Below are positions 52,955 through 63,195 of a stretch of DNA of 64,000 bases, piece after piece (positions within the stretch are counted from its first letter, which is position 1; each line of letters opens with the position of its first letter). The stretch is from Entoloma clypeatum. Its lineage: Eukaryota > Basidiomycota > Agaricomycetes > Agaricales > Entolomataceae. Made by a program: the position numbers and the translations under genes. Under the pieces are notes generated by a model that ran no database searches, was not told the DNA's origin, and worked only from the letters and a program-made list of their open reading frames with translations. The DNA is taken from the NCBI GenBank assembly GCA_963565915.1, contig OY751485.1, positions 3,596,001-3,660,000 on the forward strand, given 5' to 3'.

Positions 52955-53306
52955 TACATCTGACCTCTGACGGACTCCGATGAAGCTCTGACGTTTCACC
53001 TACTTAACAGGAATGGCATGGTCTTTCTGTTTCTATTTCAACCATTCTCCAAACACTTCAATGCTTACAATTCACGTGTAGTGTTTCAAGGTCCAGTCTT
53101 TGTCGAGTGAATTTAGACTGAGACCAAACCAAACTGGACCTATGAAGGACTGGACCACCTGTCTTGGTCTTTAAGGTTTCGGATGACAATCGGTCCTTGT
53201 CAAAGACTGGTTCGAACCGGTTTAAACTGGTCTTTTCCATGGACGATCCAAGAAACGGAAATCAGCATCACAAAACGGCAATGTGCAAAATTTGTGCCAT
53301 TTTAAA

Positions 53307-53375
53307 GAATTGAACTCACAACCTCTAGAGTACATAATATTATTTTGACTATCTAACCAACTGAGCCACAAAGCC
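53307..53375 (-). ncRNA. tRNA-derived sequence with Pol III A and B boxes (pseudo-tRNA or SINE head)
   Basis: On the minus strand the sequence begins GGCTTTG, has an A box TGGCTCAGTTGG (53368-53357) and a B box GAGTTCAATTC (53317-53307) at tRNA-like spacing. The predicted loop would place AAT (Ile) as anticodon. The D-stem, T-stem and 3' acceptor strand are degraded, so it is not a working tRNA gene. Confidence 0.55.
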
Positions 53376-54589
53376 ATTATATCTCTTACCTCACACTCAC
53401 TCTACATGATGACTTTCCCACTTCCCAAATAGGCAAAACCACCCAAATTTGACAAAAGGTGTGTGCACGCGCTCCCTCCCTCCTCAATCACAAGTAGACA
53501 GGTTATAAATAAAATCTATAAATATATTATGGTCTTTTCAGCATGTGTGCCCCTCATTGCAAAGTCAGCAATGGATGGATGCATCGTTTCAACGTTGGAT
53601 GATGCACATCACACGTGCATCAAATGTGTCAAATACAGTCAACAAACTCAAAAAACATCACACTTCTTCTTATTATGGCTACACAGGAACAAGTAAGGTT
53701 TTCTACTATATCAATTATGTAGTAGAGTATCATATGTCAATAAACATGTATTTATTTTATGGAATGATGCCACAGATTTTAAGTTATAGAGGTGCCGTGC
53801 TCTACACCAAATAATAGTAAACAATGTGCAAAATGCATTGTGCAGGCGTGTGTGGTGCCTTCCTCAAGATCTAATAATAGTTGGAAGTGATAGAACTCAT
53901 CAATGGATATGTATTCACCTTCTGAAACACCTTGTATCATTTTTAGATGTCTAGATAAGATAGAAATAATGAAATGTGCAGATTTCAGTGAAATTGCTAT
54001 ATCTCCCAAGGAATGGACCAAATTTGAAAAACAAATGTGTGATAAGATCCCCTCAATGTGGAGAATCCAAAGCTGAAATAAAAAACTTTGGTCAAATTTT
54101 CGACCTATTTTGCTCATATTCACCTTATGAAGTCCTTGAATTGTGTTTGAATGGTCTCAATAGGTTCACATGCAATGGTTAAATAGTATATATATATTAC
54201 ATGTAATCTAATGTGGTTGTGGAAAGGAGGAAGTAAGAAATGTTGCTTTTTGTGTTTAAGGGAACTCATGCTGCACTGTTTATCACAATTTACAGGGTGT
54301 TTTGATGCATCATTCTGCTACATAGACTCACTACCAGACATAGCTAATGTATGTAACTGTATATATACTTACTATTGGTTTCAAGTATCTCTACATAAGT
54401 TATGAATAATTTTTGGGACTGGTGGTGCCATGGTTTGGGCATTGAGAGTACAAGTTTTGACAATGTGCATTGCTCAGCATTGACTGCCAAGCATTTTAGA
54501 CAATCGCCGAAACTTGAACCATAAGTCGATGGCCAGCAAAACATTCCCACAGTTTTCTTTTCCCCCACCTCCACTCCATCTGGCCACCA

Positions 54590-55460
54590 CCTCCGCCCAA
54601 TGGCCACCACTCATGCCCAACGGCCGCTCTCGTGCCCAATGGCTGCCTCTAACGCCCAACGGCCCCTTTTCACGCCCAATAGTGTCTTCTTGTGCCCAAT
54701 GCCTCCCTTCGAGCCCAACACCTCCCTCTTGTGCCCAATGGCGTCATCTCATGCCCAATGGCCCCCACTTGTGCCAACGGCCCCCTCTAGCGCCCAACAG
54801 TGTTGTCTCACGCCCAACAGCCCCTTTTTGTGCCCAATGGCGTCTTCTCATGCCCAATGCCTCCCTTTGAGCCCAATGCCTCCCTCTCATGCCCAATGGC
54901 CCCCACTTGTGCCCAATGGCCCCCTCTAGCATCCAACGGCGTTGTCTCACACCCAAGGGCCCCTTTTCATGCCCAACACCTCCCTTTGAGCCCAACGGCT
55001 CCCTCCTGTGTTGACTCATGCCCAATGCCCTTCCTTTGCGCTCAACAGCGCCCTCTCATGTCCAACTGCCACCAACCATGCCCAACGGCCCATGCCTCGT
55101 GCTCAAAGCATCCAGTTGTGCCCAACGGCACCCACTCATGCCCAGCGGCATCGACTCACACCCAATGCCCTTCCTTTGCGCTCAACAGCACCCTCTCATG
55201 TCCAACTGCTACCAACCATGCCCAACAGCACACACCTCATGCTCAAAGCATCCAGTTGTGCCCAATGGCACCCACTCATGTCCAGCAGCATCGACTCATG
55301 CCCAACACCCTTTCTTTGCGCTTAACAGCACCCTCTCATGTCCAACTGCCACCAACCGTGCCCAACGGCCCACACCTCATGCTCAAGGCACCCAATGCAT
55401 CCAGTCATGCCCAACGGCGCCAACTCACACAGCGGCATCCTCCCGCACCCAACAGTGTCA
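54590..55460. repeat. Minisatellite with higher-order periods
   Basis: A 20 bp monomer (core TGCCCAACGGCCCCCTCTCA) over about 870 bp. In the first half an eight-unit (about 160 bp) block recurs, for instance from 54662 and 54822. In the second half a seven-unit (about 140 bp) block starts at about 55020, 55160 and 55300. Long ORFs in several frames here are a by-product of a stop-free 20 bp repeat. Confidence 0.85.
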
Positions 55461-55676
55461 TGTAATAATTAATTAATTGTTTTTGTCATAATATACATAG
55501 GTCTGGACTGGTTTAAACTGGTCCAGTCTCATGAGTTCAGATTAAACAGACCAGTGTGACCAGTCCCTGACTGGACTGGTCTTGTTTTTGGAAGAGGCTG
55601 TCTCAGTGAGAGACCGGTCCTTGGTCCCTCTCTTTTGGGGGTCAAAAACGAGACCAGACCGGACTTTTAAACACTA

Positions 55677-56228
55677 AAGCCAGGTGTTACATTCTCTGTT
55701 GTGTTTCTTAATTGGTCTACTTTCAAACATGCCTTTTGCCTATTGACTATCATATTCATAATTATGAACAGTAACTGGATTTGTAAGTACCCTTTGCAAC
55801 CTCAAACTTGTGCCTAGCTCATCATTTCCCTCAGCTACCATGTCAATCACCCTGCCAATCTGGAGGCAAATCCCGATTTGATCTGTCACTCGCCCTCCGA
55901 AGGAGGTATGTAAATCAACGACTACCCTCATATGTTTTCTGATACAATCTAGAGATACAATCCTTTGAGGGACGAGTGGGAGCCCTCGCTAGTCATGGAG
56001 AGTTCATCATCACCAGCCTGAATCGTAGACACATCCCCCAGCCACTATTGGACGGCAATCGTTCCTTGTACTTATGCAAAAATCTAAGATTTGGGGATGA
56101 TGATCTGTTGCAATGGCCCCAGCCCTTCATTGATGATTACGCACATTACACTTGCATTTTTTGGGAACCTGCTAATACCACAAATCATCCTCTCTCCGTT
56201 CTTTGGGCTCATCCTGACAGGGGAACCA
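55677..56228 (+). pseudogene. Coding-like fragment truncated by element A2
   Basis: From about 55950 to 56228 the plus strand reads GALASHGEFIITSLNRRHIP, LLDGNRSLYLCKNLRFGDDD, LLQWPQPFIDDYAHYTCIFW and LSVLWAHP without stop. It is then cut by the A2 LTR at 56229. Codon usage and the polar-hydrophobic pattern look like a genuine protein, but I do not recognise the family. It may be the end of a host gene or of another element. Upstream to 55677 no clear continuation is seen. Confidence 0.4.
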
Positions 56229-56616
56229 TGTTATGCTTGACAAACCGTTCCAAGGTTCGGGCAGAGTATGCAGGAAGTGGAAAGGCGAAGAGCAAAGTGA
56301 TTGCTAAATCTAAGGAATGTAGCTATGGTACATGGGGTTTATATAGTACTGGCTACGAGCGGTAGCGAGTGAGTCAGTAGCTGCGGAAGGCAGTGCGGAT
56401 GAGTCAGTAACTGCAGAAAGGCAGTGCGAAGTGAGTCAGATGACTGCGGACTGAGTAATCCCTACTGCGGAGTGCGAGTCAGCGCGGGAGTGAAGTATAC
56501 TAAAGGAGAATGGTAGAGTAAAGGTAAATGAGTAAGCGGTCCGATGAGTCAAAGAAATAATGAAGGTACAATGGAAGGGAAAAGTGCGTAACATACAAAC
56601 CGGTAAGTCCGTAACA
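56229..56616 (-). repeat. 3' LTR of A2
   Basis: 388 bp, TGTTATGCTT to CCGTAACA. It keeps the TATA block (near 56336-56345) and the primer-complement block TTGCTAAATCT (near 56300), with one change against A1. Four exact TGAGTCA motifs lie in U3 (56370, 56400, 56432, 56545). The neighbouring purine tract reads GAGGAGGGGA on the minus strand. Confidence 0.93.
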
Positions 56617-56650
56617 TGTTCCCCTCCTCAAGCTCTGTGTCCTCACAGAG

Positions 56651-57019
56651 TCATTGTCCCCATCCTCCTGCATTGTCGTTGTTTGGCCAGGAGCCATTCT
56701 CCTTGAGGCTCCAGTCGTCTATTAGCTCTTCGTTGATGGCGACGGCGAGCTCGAGACTCCGGACGGCTAGTCGGATGCGCCGGTTTTCAATGACCAGCGT
56801 ACGGGTGTAGTTCCCGAGGATTTGTTTTTCTTCGGGGGTTGGTGCGACGGGGAGGTCGGATAAAGAATGGAGGCGGATGTGCATCTGTCGATGCAGGATG
56901 TCGGCGAGCGAGGCTTCTAGCGCGTGGATCTGGTCTCTCATGGAGAGGGCTTCACCCATGAGGGCAGTGATGGCAGGGTTGGTTTCAGTGGATGTGGTGG
57001 TGACGGTGGCGGTGGACAT
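56651..57019 (-). CDS. ORF3 of A2: 122-residue helical protein after pol
   Basis: An ORF on the element's coding strand, between the end of pol (57142) and the 3' LTR. The protein is mostly helical with heptad-like leucines (ALMGEALSMRDQIHALEASL, RRIRLAVRSLELAVAINEEL) and an acidic, tryptophan-containing tail. No signal peptide or membrane segment, so it is not an envelope-like protein. Upstream, the coding strand has an AATATAG box (near 57065) followed by a pyrimidine-rich tract to the ATG, so separate transcription is possible. Family not recognised. The matching part of A1 is outside the window, so conservation cannot be tested here. Confidence 0.5.
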   Translation of the reverse strand: MSTATVTTTSTETNPAITALMGEALSMRDQIHALEASLADILHRQMHIRLHSLSDLPVAPTPEEKQILGNYTRTLVIENRRIRLAVRSLELAVAINEELIDDWSLKENGSWPNNDNAGGWGQ

Positions 57020-57141
57020 GGTGCGGAGGATGTTGGAGAGATAGAGGAAGAATGGAGTAGCTATATTGAAGACGGAGCGGAGAACTCAGTGGGTTTTTGA
57101 CTGATGAGGTCGATGCTGTTGCTGATTTCAATGGTTGTCTT

Positions 57142-58254
57142 TTATCGTGGACGTGACAGGTTTTGCCGATGGAAATCACGGATCAAGTTTTGAGCGTTCT
57201 GGATGTTAGTCCGAGGTTCCCACGTGTTCTCTTCTGGACCATACCCTTCCCATTGGACGAGATACTGGATCTTTCCACGGAACTTCCGAGAATCCAGAAT
57301 CGCGGACACATGATACTCTTCCCGCCCTTCGACAATGACCGGGTCTGGAGCTGGTTTCCTCTTCTGGATGGCATACTTCGGGGTTTCGTATGGTGACAAC
57401 AGGGTCTCATTGAACACCGGATGAATCATCTTCCAAGTCTTCGGAAGGTCAAGAAGATATGCGCTAGCCCCTTTCTTCTCCAGAACTTTGAATGGTCCAT
57501 GTTGGAGTGCATCAAGTTTCTTTGAGGGACGATCAGTCCTGATGTTAGTTTCTTCTAGCCACACCTTATCTCCAGTGCAGTAATCCCGAGATGGACTTCG
57601 TCGTGTGTCAACTGTCTTCTTCATCTGATCCTGTGCCTGTTTCAGCGCTGCGTTGGCTTCTTCCCATGCTCGTTTGAGTTTCTCCAAGAAGTTATTGGCG
57701 GCGGGATTGGTATCTTCCAGCACAAGTTCTCCCTTCCATGGATGTAAGCCATAGTTAAGGTAGAATGGGGTATACTTTGTCGCTTGATGTTCTTTGTCGT
57801 TGTACTGGAACTCTGCGATTGCAATCCATTCCGCCCAATCATCCTGTAGATGGTTGACAAAGTTTCGTAAGAACGCCTCCGTTTCCTGATGTGATCGTTC
57901 AGCCTGTCCATCTGTTTGTGGATGGTATGCCATAGACAGGTTTCTCTTGATTCCCAGCATGCGGCAAAGTATCTCCATGAACTTCGCAGCGAACTGTGGT
58001 CCCCTATCGCTGATGATCTTCTTGGGGATCCCATGAAGCTTCCATATCTGATCCCGATAGATCTTGGCTAATCCTTCAGCCGATAGTTCCACGGTCATCG
58101 GAATGAGATGAAGCATCTTCGAATGTCTGTCTGTGATGACCAGGATTGCGTTTTTTCCATCAGATTCTGGTATCGGTCCCACAACGTCTATCCCTATGTC
58201 TTCCCATGGGTGACTTGGTGCCGCATGGGGATGCAACGGGGCATGTCGCTTTTG
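57142..58254 (-). CDS. Integrase core and chromodomain (A2)
   Basis: About 364 residues open. Catalytic residues: Asp in DIGIDVVGPIPE, Asp in IISDRGPQFAAKF, Glu in GQAERSHQETEAF (D,D-35-E). C-terminal chromodomain: YHVSAILDSRKFRGKIQYLV and WEGYGPEENTWEPRTNI. The N-terminal zinc-binding part lies upstream of a CGA-to-TGA stop at 58257-58255 in the same frame. Confidence 0.92.
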   Translation of the reverse strand, partial: QKRHAPLHPHAAPSHPWEDIGIDVVGPIPESDGKNAILVITDRHSKMLHLIPMTVELSAEGLAKIYRDQIWKLHGIPKKIISDRGPQFAAKFMEILCRMLGIKRNLSMAYHPQTDGQAERSHQETEAFLRNFVNHLQDDWAEWIAIAEFQYNDKEHQATKYTPFYLNYGLHPWKGELVLEDTNPAANNFLEKLKRAWEEANAALKQAQDQMKKTVDTRRSPSRDYCTGDKVWLEETNIRTDRPSKKLDALQHGPFKVLEKKGASAYLLDLPKTWKMIHPVFNETLLSPYETPKYAIQKRKPAPDPVIVEGREEYHVSAILDSRKFRGKIQYLVQWEGYGPEENTWEPRTNIQNAQNLIRDFHRQNLSRPR

Positions 58255-59640
58255 TCAGTTGATCTTGTTTCGTTGACAGGTGTCGCAACCTTTTACGTAC
58301 TTCTTCACATCATGCAAGATGGTAGGCCACCAGTACGTGCGAGTGAGGAGTTCATGCGTTCGGTACTGTCCTGGGTGTCCAGCCACTGGTGAGTCATGCG
58401 CTTCGAACATCAACTCTTGTCGTAGTTGTGGGTCTGGCAGGACATAGACTCGTTCTCCTGCGTAGGTGATCCCATTTTCCTGTTGGTACCAATGAGGATT
58501 CTTCTTCAAACCCTGGACCACTTCTGTCTCCATGCGGTTCGAAGCCTTGATGCGTGCGATCCACGGGTTTTCGATGGTTGTGACATTTCTGATTTTGGTG
58601 GAATCAGATGTTTCACCCCCTTCCAAGAACTGTTCCTCCGTGAACATCTCCATTTGTACCACATCTTCTGATTCCAATCGTTTCAAGAATAATCCCTCCT
58701 TGAGCATTTGGTCACTATCCTGTGGTTCGAGTTCTGCTTCATACCAGGGTAAGCGTGACAGGATGTCCGCTTTTGCATTGGTCTTGCCGGGCACATGCCG
58801 TAATTCGAAGTCATAGTCTTGTAACTTCATTTTCCAGCGTCGCTGTCGTTGATTCAGGTCCTGAGGACGACGGAAATATTCCAGGTTCTTGTGATCGGTC
58901 AAGATTTCAAAACGTTCCCTGGCTTCGAGCAGATAGTGTCTCCAATCTTTCAATGCTTCCACGACTGCCAGGAGTTCCTTGTCGTATATCTCGTAATTCT
59001 GTTCGGCCGCGGACATGGTCCGCGACAAGAACGCGATGGGGTGCCATTTGTCGTCTTGCTTCTGAGAGAGTACTGCTCCAATTGCATAGCCCAATGCGTC
59101 GGTTTCAACCCTGAACTGTCCCTCTGGTTTTGGTAATGCCAAGACTGGTGCCGATGTGATTGCCCGTATGAGGCCTTCAAAAGCTTGCTGCTCTGTTGGT
59201 CCCCAAGTAAATGCTGTACCGCCCGTGAGCGCGGTGAGAGGTTTTGCGATGTTTGAGTACCCTTCAATAAAACATCGATAGAAGTTAGCAAATCCAAGGA
59301 ACTTCTGAACTTCCTTTTTTGATGTGGGTGCTCGCCAGTTTTGAATTGTATCCATCTTCTCAGTTTCCATCTCAACACGTCCCTCACCAACCACATATCC
59401 CAATATGGGACATTTCGTTACTTCCCATAAACACTTCTTCTCCTTTAGGAACAAATCATTGTCCGATAGGATCTGTAGGATTTCTTTGGTGTTTCGCGCG
59501 AGTTCTTCCTTGGTTTTACCGATAACCACGATGTCATCCATGTAGATCACGCAGATACGTCGGCGGATCTGGTCCCAGAATAGACTAGCCATCATTCGAG
59601 AGAACGTTCCCGGGGAGTTGCAAAGACCGAAAAACATGAC
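58255..59640 (-). pseudogene. RT, RNase H and integrase N-terminus (A2)
   Basis: RT palm with YMDDIVV (near 59540), thumb, then Ty3-type RNase H (DALGYAIGAV, YDKELLAVVEAL, KNLEYFRRPQDLNQRQRRW), and the H-H-C-C region (HDSPVAGHPGQYRTHELL, CDTCQRN) ending at a TGA. DALGY has Leu where A1 keeps DASGY. The N-terminal RT lies beyond the solo LTR at 59641. Confidence 0.9.
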
Positions 59641-60098
59641 TGTTATGGTTGACAAACCCATGCAATGCTTAGGCAGAGCGGCTTAAGTAGCAAAGGCGGA
59701 TACCAAGGTGATTGCTAGATCTGGGAAATACATGCAATGTATGTACCCTATATATACTAGAAGGTCGAGTCATCTAGATGACTCTAGAGCGGTTCCGGTC
59801 TGACTCCAGAAGCGGACCCGGAGTAGGTGTCTATGGTAACTGCTGCGGCGTGAGTCAGAGTATCTAAGTATAGTCCAATAAGTAACACGATGTCAAGGAT
59901 GTGTGAGAGTAACCATCTAGATATGGTAACGATGACCATACTGTAGTGAGTAAGCGGAGGCCGGGGCCCGAATGATGTAAAAGTGAATAGTAAGCATGAA
60001 ACCAATAGATAAGATGAAACTGGCCATTAATCAGATAAGGCCTCTATGTCTTGTATCTTGTCCGAGCGATCAATGCCATGGATAGCGAATCCATAACA
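59641..60098 (-). repeat. Solo LTR, family E, inside A2 reverse transcriptase
   Basis: 458 bp, TGTTATGGTTGACAAAC to GAATCCATAACA, with target duplication ATGAC on both sides (59636-59640, 60099-60103). A1 shows the uninterrupted site at about 957. It is related to the A LTR (same ends, same TTGCTARATCT block after a TATATATA box, and a TGAGTCA). Element orientation is inferred from that block. Confidence 0.93.
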
Positions 60099-60103
60099 AT
60101 GAC

Positions 60104-60577
60104 CAATGGTTCGAACAATCCTCAACTGGTGAGGAAGGCAGCTTTCCATTCATCGCCCTCCTTAATCCGGACGTTGTTATAGCCCCACATGATGTCCATT
60201 TTATTGAAGTAGACCGCATCTTTTAGTACATCCAAGAGATCGGATATTCGTGGGAGTGGGAACTTGTCTTTGACCATGAATTTATTGACCATGCGGTAAT
60301 CTTGTACCAATCGTTTGGAGCCATCCTTCTTGTTGATGAAGAAGCAAGGGGAGGCATAAGGGGATTTGTATGGGCGGATCTTTCCTGTTGCTAGACCCTC
60401 GTCAATGAATGCGTCCAATTCCTCTTGTTCCTTTTGCGTCATAGGATATGTATTTCCCCCTAGTTCCTTTGGTGCGTCCGGTGTAAGTTCAATACCATGG
60501 TCCCATTCCCTCTCCTTTGGGATCTTATCAAAGTTCTCTTTCTCGAAAAGATGAGCAAATCGTTCAACATATGAGGG
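60104..60577 (-). pseudogene. RT N-terminal part (A2)
   Basis: Reads PSYVERFAHLFEKENFDKIP, then KPSPYASPCFFINKKDG-like and LVQDYRMVNKF segments of the RT fingers. A stop replaces Gln after AAFLTS near 60124. It begins directly after the UGA at 60580-60578 that both A copies share. Confidence 0.85.
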
Positions 60578-61279
60578 TCATTTGGTTGTGGGAGGTGGTG
60601 TGGGAGTGACAGCTTCCAAAATAGGGTCTCCAGGCTTCCATTTCTGATCCGACTTTTTGGGTGCATCTTTGTCGCACACCTCAACCATGCGAACCCGGTG
60701 TTTGCGACCATCCAGGTTAACCCTGAAATCCAAGTGTTTGGTTCGACATGTTGTTGGGCACCGGTTAAATGTTACCGCGCCGGTTGTCCAATTGATTGTG
60801 GGGTTGTGGTGTACCAACCAGTCATGTCCCAAGAGCATGTCCATTCTCCCAATGTCCAGTACCATTGCTTCCATGGTTTCCTGATGTGCTCCCAAATCCA
60901 GTTTGACTTCGGCAAGTTGGCTCGCTTTCTGTTGTCGATTTGGTGATCCATCCGCATTTAGAATTGCTATGGGTGGTATTCCTCGCGTGGGGAGGTTCTG
61001 TTCGCGTACTATTCTGGGATGAATGCATGTGCGTTCACATCCGCTGTCAACCTCAGGTCGGATAACCTTTGGTCCTCGTCGTGTCCTGAGCTGAGCTAAC
61101 AGCCTGATTTCTCGTCTTTTCGGGGGTTTATCTCCCTTCACAATCTTAGTCGACGCAGCAGCTCGCTTGGCAGGGATGACATAGGTTCTATTGTCTGCAG
61201 TCATACAAGGCAAGCAAGTCCGTTTAATAGATAAGGGTCGCGACTTAGCGTCGTTTAATTGGACCCTTTGGGAAAATCC
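60578..61279 (-). CDS. Protease segment of Pol (A2)
   Basis: Open from the frameshift site (61279-61273) to the UGA at 60580-60578. It includes the retropepsin active site in EVDSGCERTC and the flap/second half VLDIGRMDMLLGHDWLVHHN, followed by a basic linker. Same layout and ending as in A1. Confidence 0.85.
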   Translation of the reverse strand, partial: GFSQRVQLNDAKSRPLSIKRTCLPCMTADNRTYVIPAKRAAASTKIVKGDKPPKRREIRLLAQLRTRRGPKVIRPEVDSGCERTCIHPRIVREQNLPTRGIPPIAILNADGSPNRQQKASQLAEVKLDLGAHQETMEAMVLDIGRMDMLLGHDWLVHHNPTINWTTGAVTFNRCPTTCRTKHLDFRVNLDGRKHRVRMVEVCDKDAPKKSDQKWKPGDPILEAVTPTPPPTTK

Positions 61280-62521
61280 TTCTTGTCGGCTTCTAAGATT
61301 GTGGTTTCATCATTCTTGGCATCTTCCTCGGACACCTTCCTAACCCTTCCGGAGTTCTTCTTCGGCTTGCGGCAGTTGCGCGCGATATGGCCTTCTTGGT
61401 CACAGTTGAAACACTTGTGACCATCTTTCTTCTTTGGAGCGCTACAGTCTTTAGCCAGATGACCGAAGTGTTGACAGTTGTAGCAACGGGCTACTCCTGC
61501 TTTGTCGATCTCCATGGCCTTGCCCTGACCACCATAAGTGGTACCCGATCCGGTGCGCATGTCGCCGCCACCTCGGATGACCAGTGCGTGTCCTTCCATC
61601 TGTCGTCCCTTGTTTCGGATCTCCTTTGCGTAATCGGTGTACGTCTTGCCATCGCTGGCCACTTGTTCAGAGATTCTGCGGTTGACGATTTTCTCTAGGA
61701 TGTATTTCCCAGTTTCTTTGCCAAGGTTTGACAGTTTCAAGAGTTCTTCAAATTCATCCAAGAATTCATCAACAGTGCGTTTCTCTTGTTTCAGGACTTC
61801 GAGTCTCGCTTTGGCAGCGACCGACTTGTTGGCGATGGAGAATCATGTGGCGATATCATCGGAAAAACCTAGCCAGGTGATGTTCTCATTGTCAACGGCA
61901 AGAGCGTCTAACTTGTTACTGGCCCAGTGCCTGCCGGACCCTTCCATCATGCGGGATAGTACCGCAAGAATCTTCTGATCGTCTGTGAGGCTCTTTTGGA
62001 ACCTGATGTACAGTTTGGTGGCTTTCCACCACTCGTCAAAGGTGTATCTGTCCTTGAACATCCCAGGATCCTTGATGATCTTGGATGTATCCATTGTTTG
62101 TACAGCTGGAGCTTCTGCCATGTTTAGAGTCTGCGGAGGAGAAGAGGAGTCGGATTGTTGGGATGAAGATGGGGTTCGGGATACAGGTAAGGATTGAAAA
62201 TGAGTCCCTGTTCTAGGCGTCTGTTCGGTATCTGACTGCGCGGAGTCAAAAGTAAATTCGTCAGGGGACTCGTCGGCGGAATCGGTGGCAAAACGTTCAG
62301 AGTATTTCCTCTGTAAATCTCTAAGGAATCTCTGTTCCTGCACGTCTGTTGGTCTCGAGAAGGGGTCAAGTCTCTCGTTTCGTGCCCAGCGGTTGTACTC
62401 GGTCTGTTGTTCTTCGGTGGTGAAGTGGGCGTAGATCTGCTGCTTCGAGTAAGACGTGATGATGTGGCTCTGGGACGTCTCGATGTGAGCGTCCTAATCA
62501 ATCTTCTGATAACGGTTGTCT
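61255..62521 (-). pseudogene. Gag (A2)
   Basis: Same protein as A1 gag with two CCHC knuckles (CYNCQHFGHLAKDC, CFNCDQEGHIARNC). One CGA-to-TGA stop at 61845-61843 splits it. The UAG found upstream of gag in A1 is also here (62496-62494). The 5' end is cut by copia C3. Confidence 0.88.
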
Positions 62522-62522
62522 G

Positions 62523-62834
62523 TGTTGAAACTTTTCCCATCACGTAGATTAGATTAGATTAGATTACATCACGTGACCTTTACATATCTTCATTACATAC
62601 TTGTTTGGTTGGTACAAACAGTAGTACGGTATATAAGACCAGGAAACTGTCAATATCAACAAGTTGTCTCTTGACTCTTAACCAGCTCCATCGCTCTCAC
62701 CAGCCTCAACCGCTCTCACCAGCCTTACCCCCCTCCAAAACCATGTAAGTGACTATAGCGGTATCGTAGAGTACTTCCACTGTAGCCGTGTTGCTTAGTA
62801 CACCTGTGGCTAGCGCCCAGGTGGAACTTCAACA
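62523..62834 (+). repeat. 5' LTR of C3
   Basis: 312 bp, TGTTGAAACTTTTCCCATC to GGAACTTCAACA. Contains a short AGATT tandem near 62547-62565, a TATATAAG-like promoter block near 62630 and a pyrimidine tract. Confidence 0.85.
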
Positions 62835-62849
62835 GGTTATGGGCCCCGG
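62835..62849 (+). promoter_or_regulatory. Primer binding site of C3 (half-tRNA type)
   Basis: GGTTATGGGCCCCGG directly after the LTR, identical to that of C1 although the LTRs are unrelated. Confidence 0.8.
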
Positions 62850-63195
62850 ATAGCAGAGGGACCTGGGAAACGCTGGCAACAGCGAGTACCTGCCCACTCT
62901 ACCCTGGTTGGCAAGGAACCGATCGAAAGATCTAGGTTCTGAGTCTTACTTCTTCACATATGAACCTGGGAACGTCATTACGACAAGTACCTGTCATGAT
63001 TCGTCCCTAAGGGGATTGACATAGTACACTCCATGTGGAAACGTTGATCGCACCTTATACGTTTCTGACATATAAAGGGTTTTCCTATAACCGCTATTCC
63101 TCAAGGGAATATGTCACAAGGAATCATTCAATTGCTTTCTCGAATCATATTCATAACACATCACTGATTGAGAACCCTTTTTAGATTCATTCACA

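Larger units (their letters stand above)
48477..53009 (+). repeat. Family D LTR broken by two DNA elements
   Basis: Pieces at 48477-48688, 50971-51366 and 52955-53009 line up with the intact LTR at 42100-42864. A hAT-like element sits in the first gap and a Tc1-like element in the second. The outer flanks (AATAC, GGAAT) do not form a clean duplication. Confidence 0.88.
53079..55676. mobile_element. hAT-like element, third copy (2.6 kb, non-coding)
   Basis: The left edge TAGTGTTTCAAGGTCCAGTC and right edge CTTTTAAACACTA resemble the ends of the 48689 copy. Internal order is the same: ATGGATGGATG and GTTGGATGATGCAC blocks (53570-53600, as at 49190-49215), then ATGATGAAATGTGCA-like sequence, then minisatellite, then a GGTCC/GGACC module. 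Flanks TTCACGTG and AAGCCAGG do not match, so the two ends may not come from one insertion. Confidence 0.6.
56229..62522 (-). mobile_element. Ty3/gypsy chromovirus-like element A2
   Basis: Second copy of the A element, minus strand. From the left it has the 3' LTR (56229-56616), purine tract, an extra ORF, integrase-chromodomain, RNase H, RT, protease and gag. A solo LTR sits in RT (59641-60098). Copia C3 cuts it at 62522, so its 5' LTR lies outside the window. At least two CGA-to-TGA stops. Confidence 0.93.

Noticed and set aside
54600..55476. ORFs of 100-220 codons in three plus frames
   Set aside because: They lie wholly in a 20 bp minisatellite. A stop-free unit whose length is not a multiple of three opens all frames, and the products are simple repeats.
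53079..55676. 8 bp duplication for the third hAT-like copy
   Set aside because: Flanks TTCACGTG and AAGCCAGG differ, so the element limits here are tentative.
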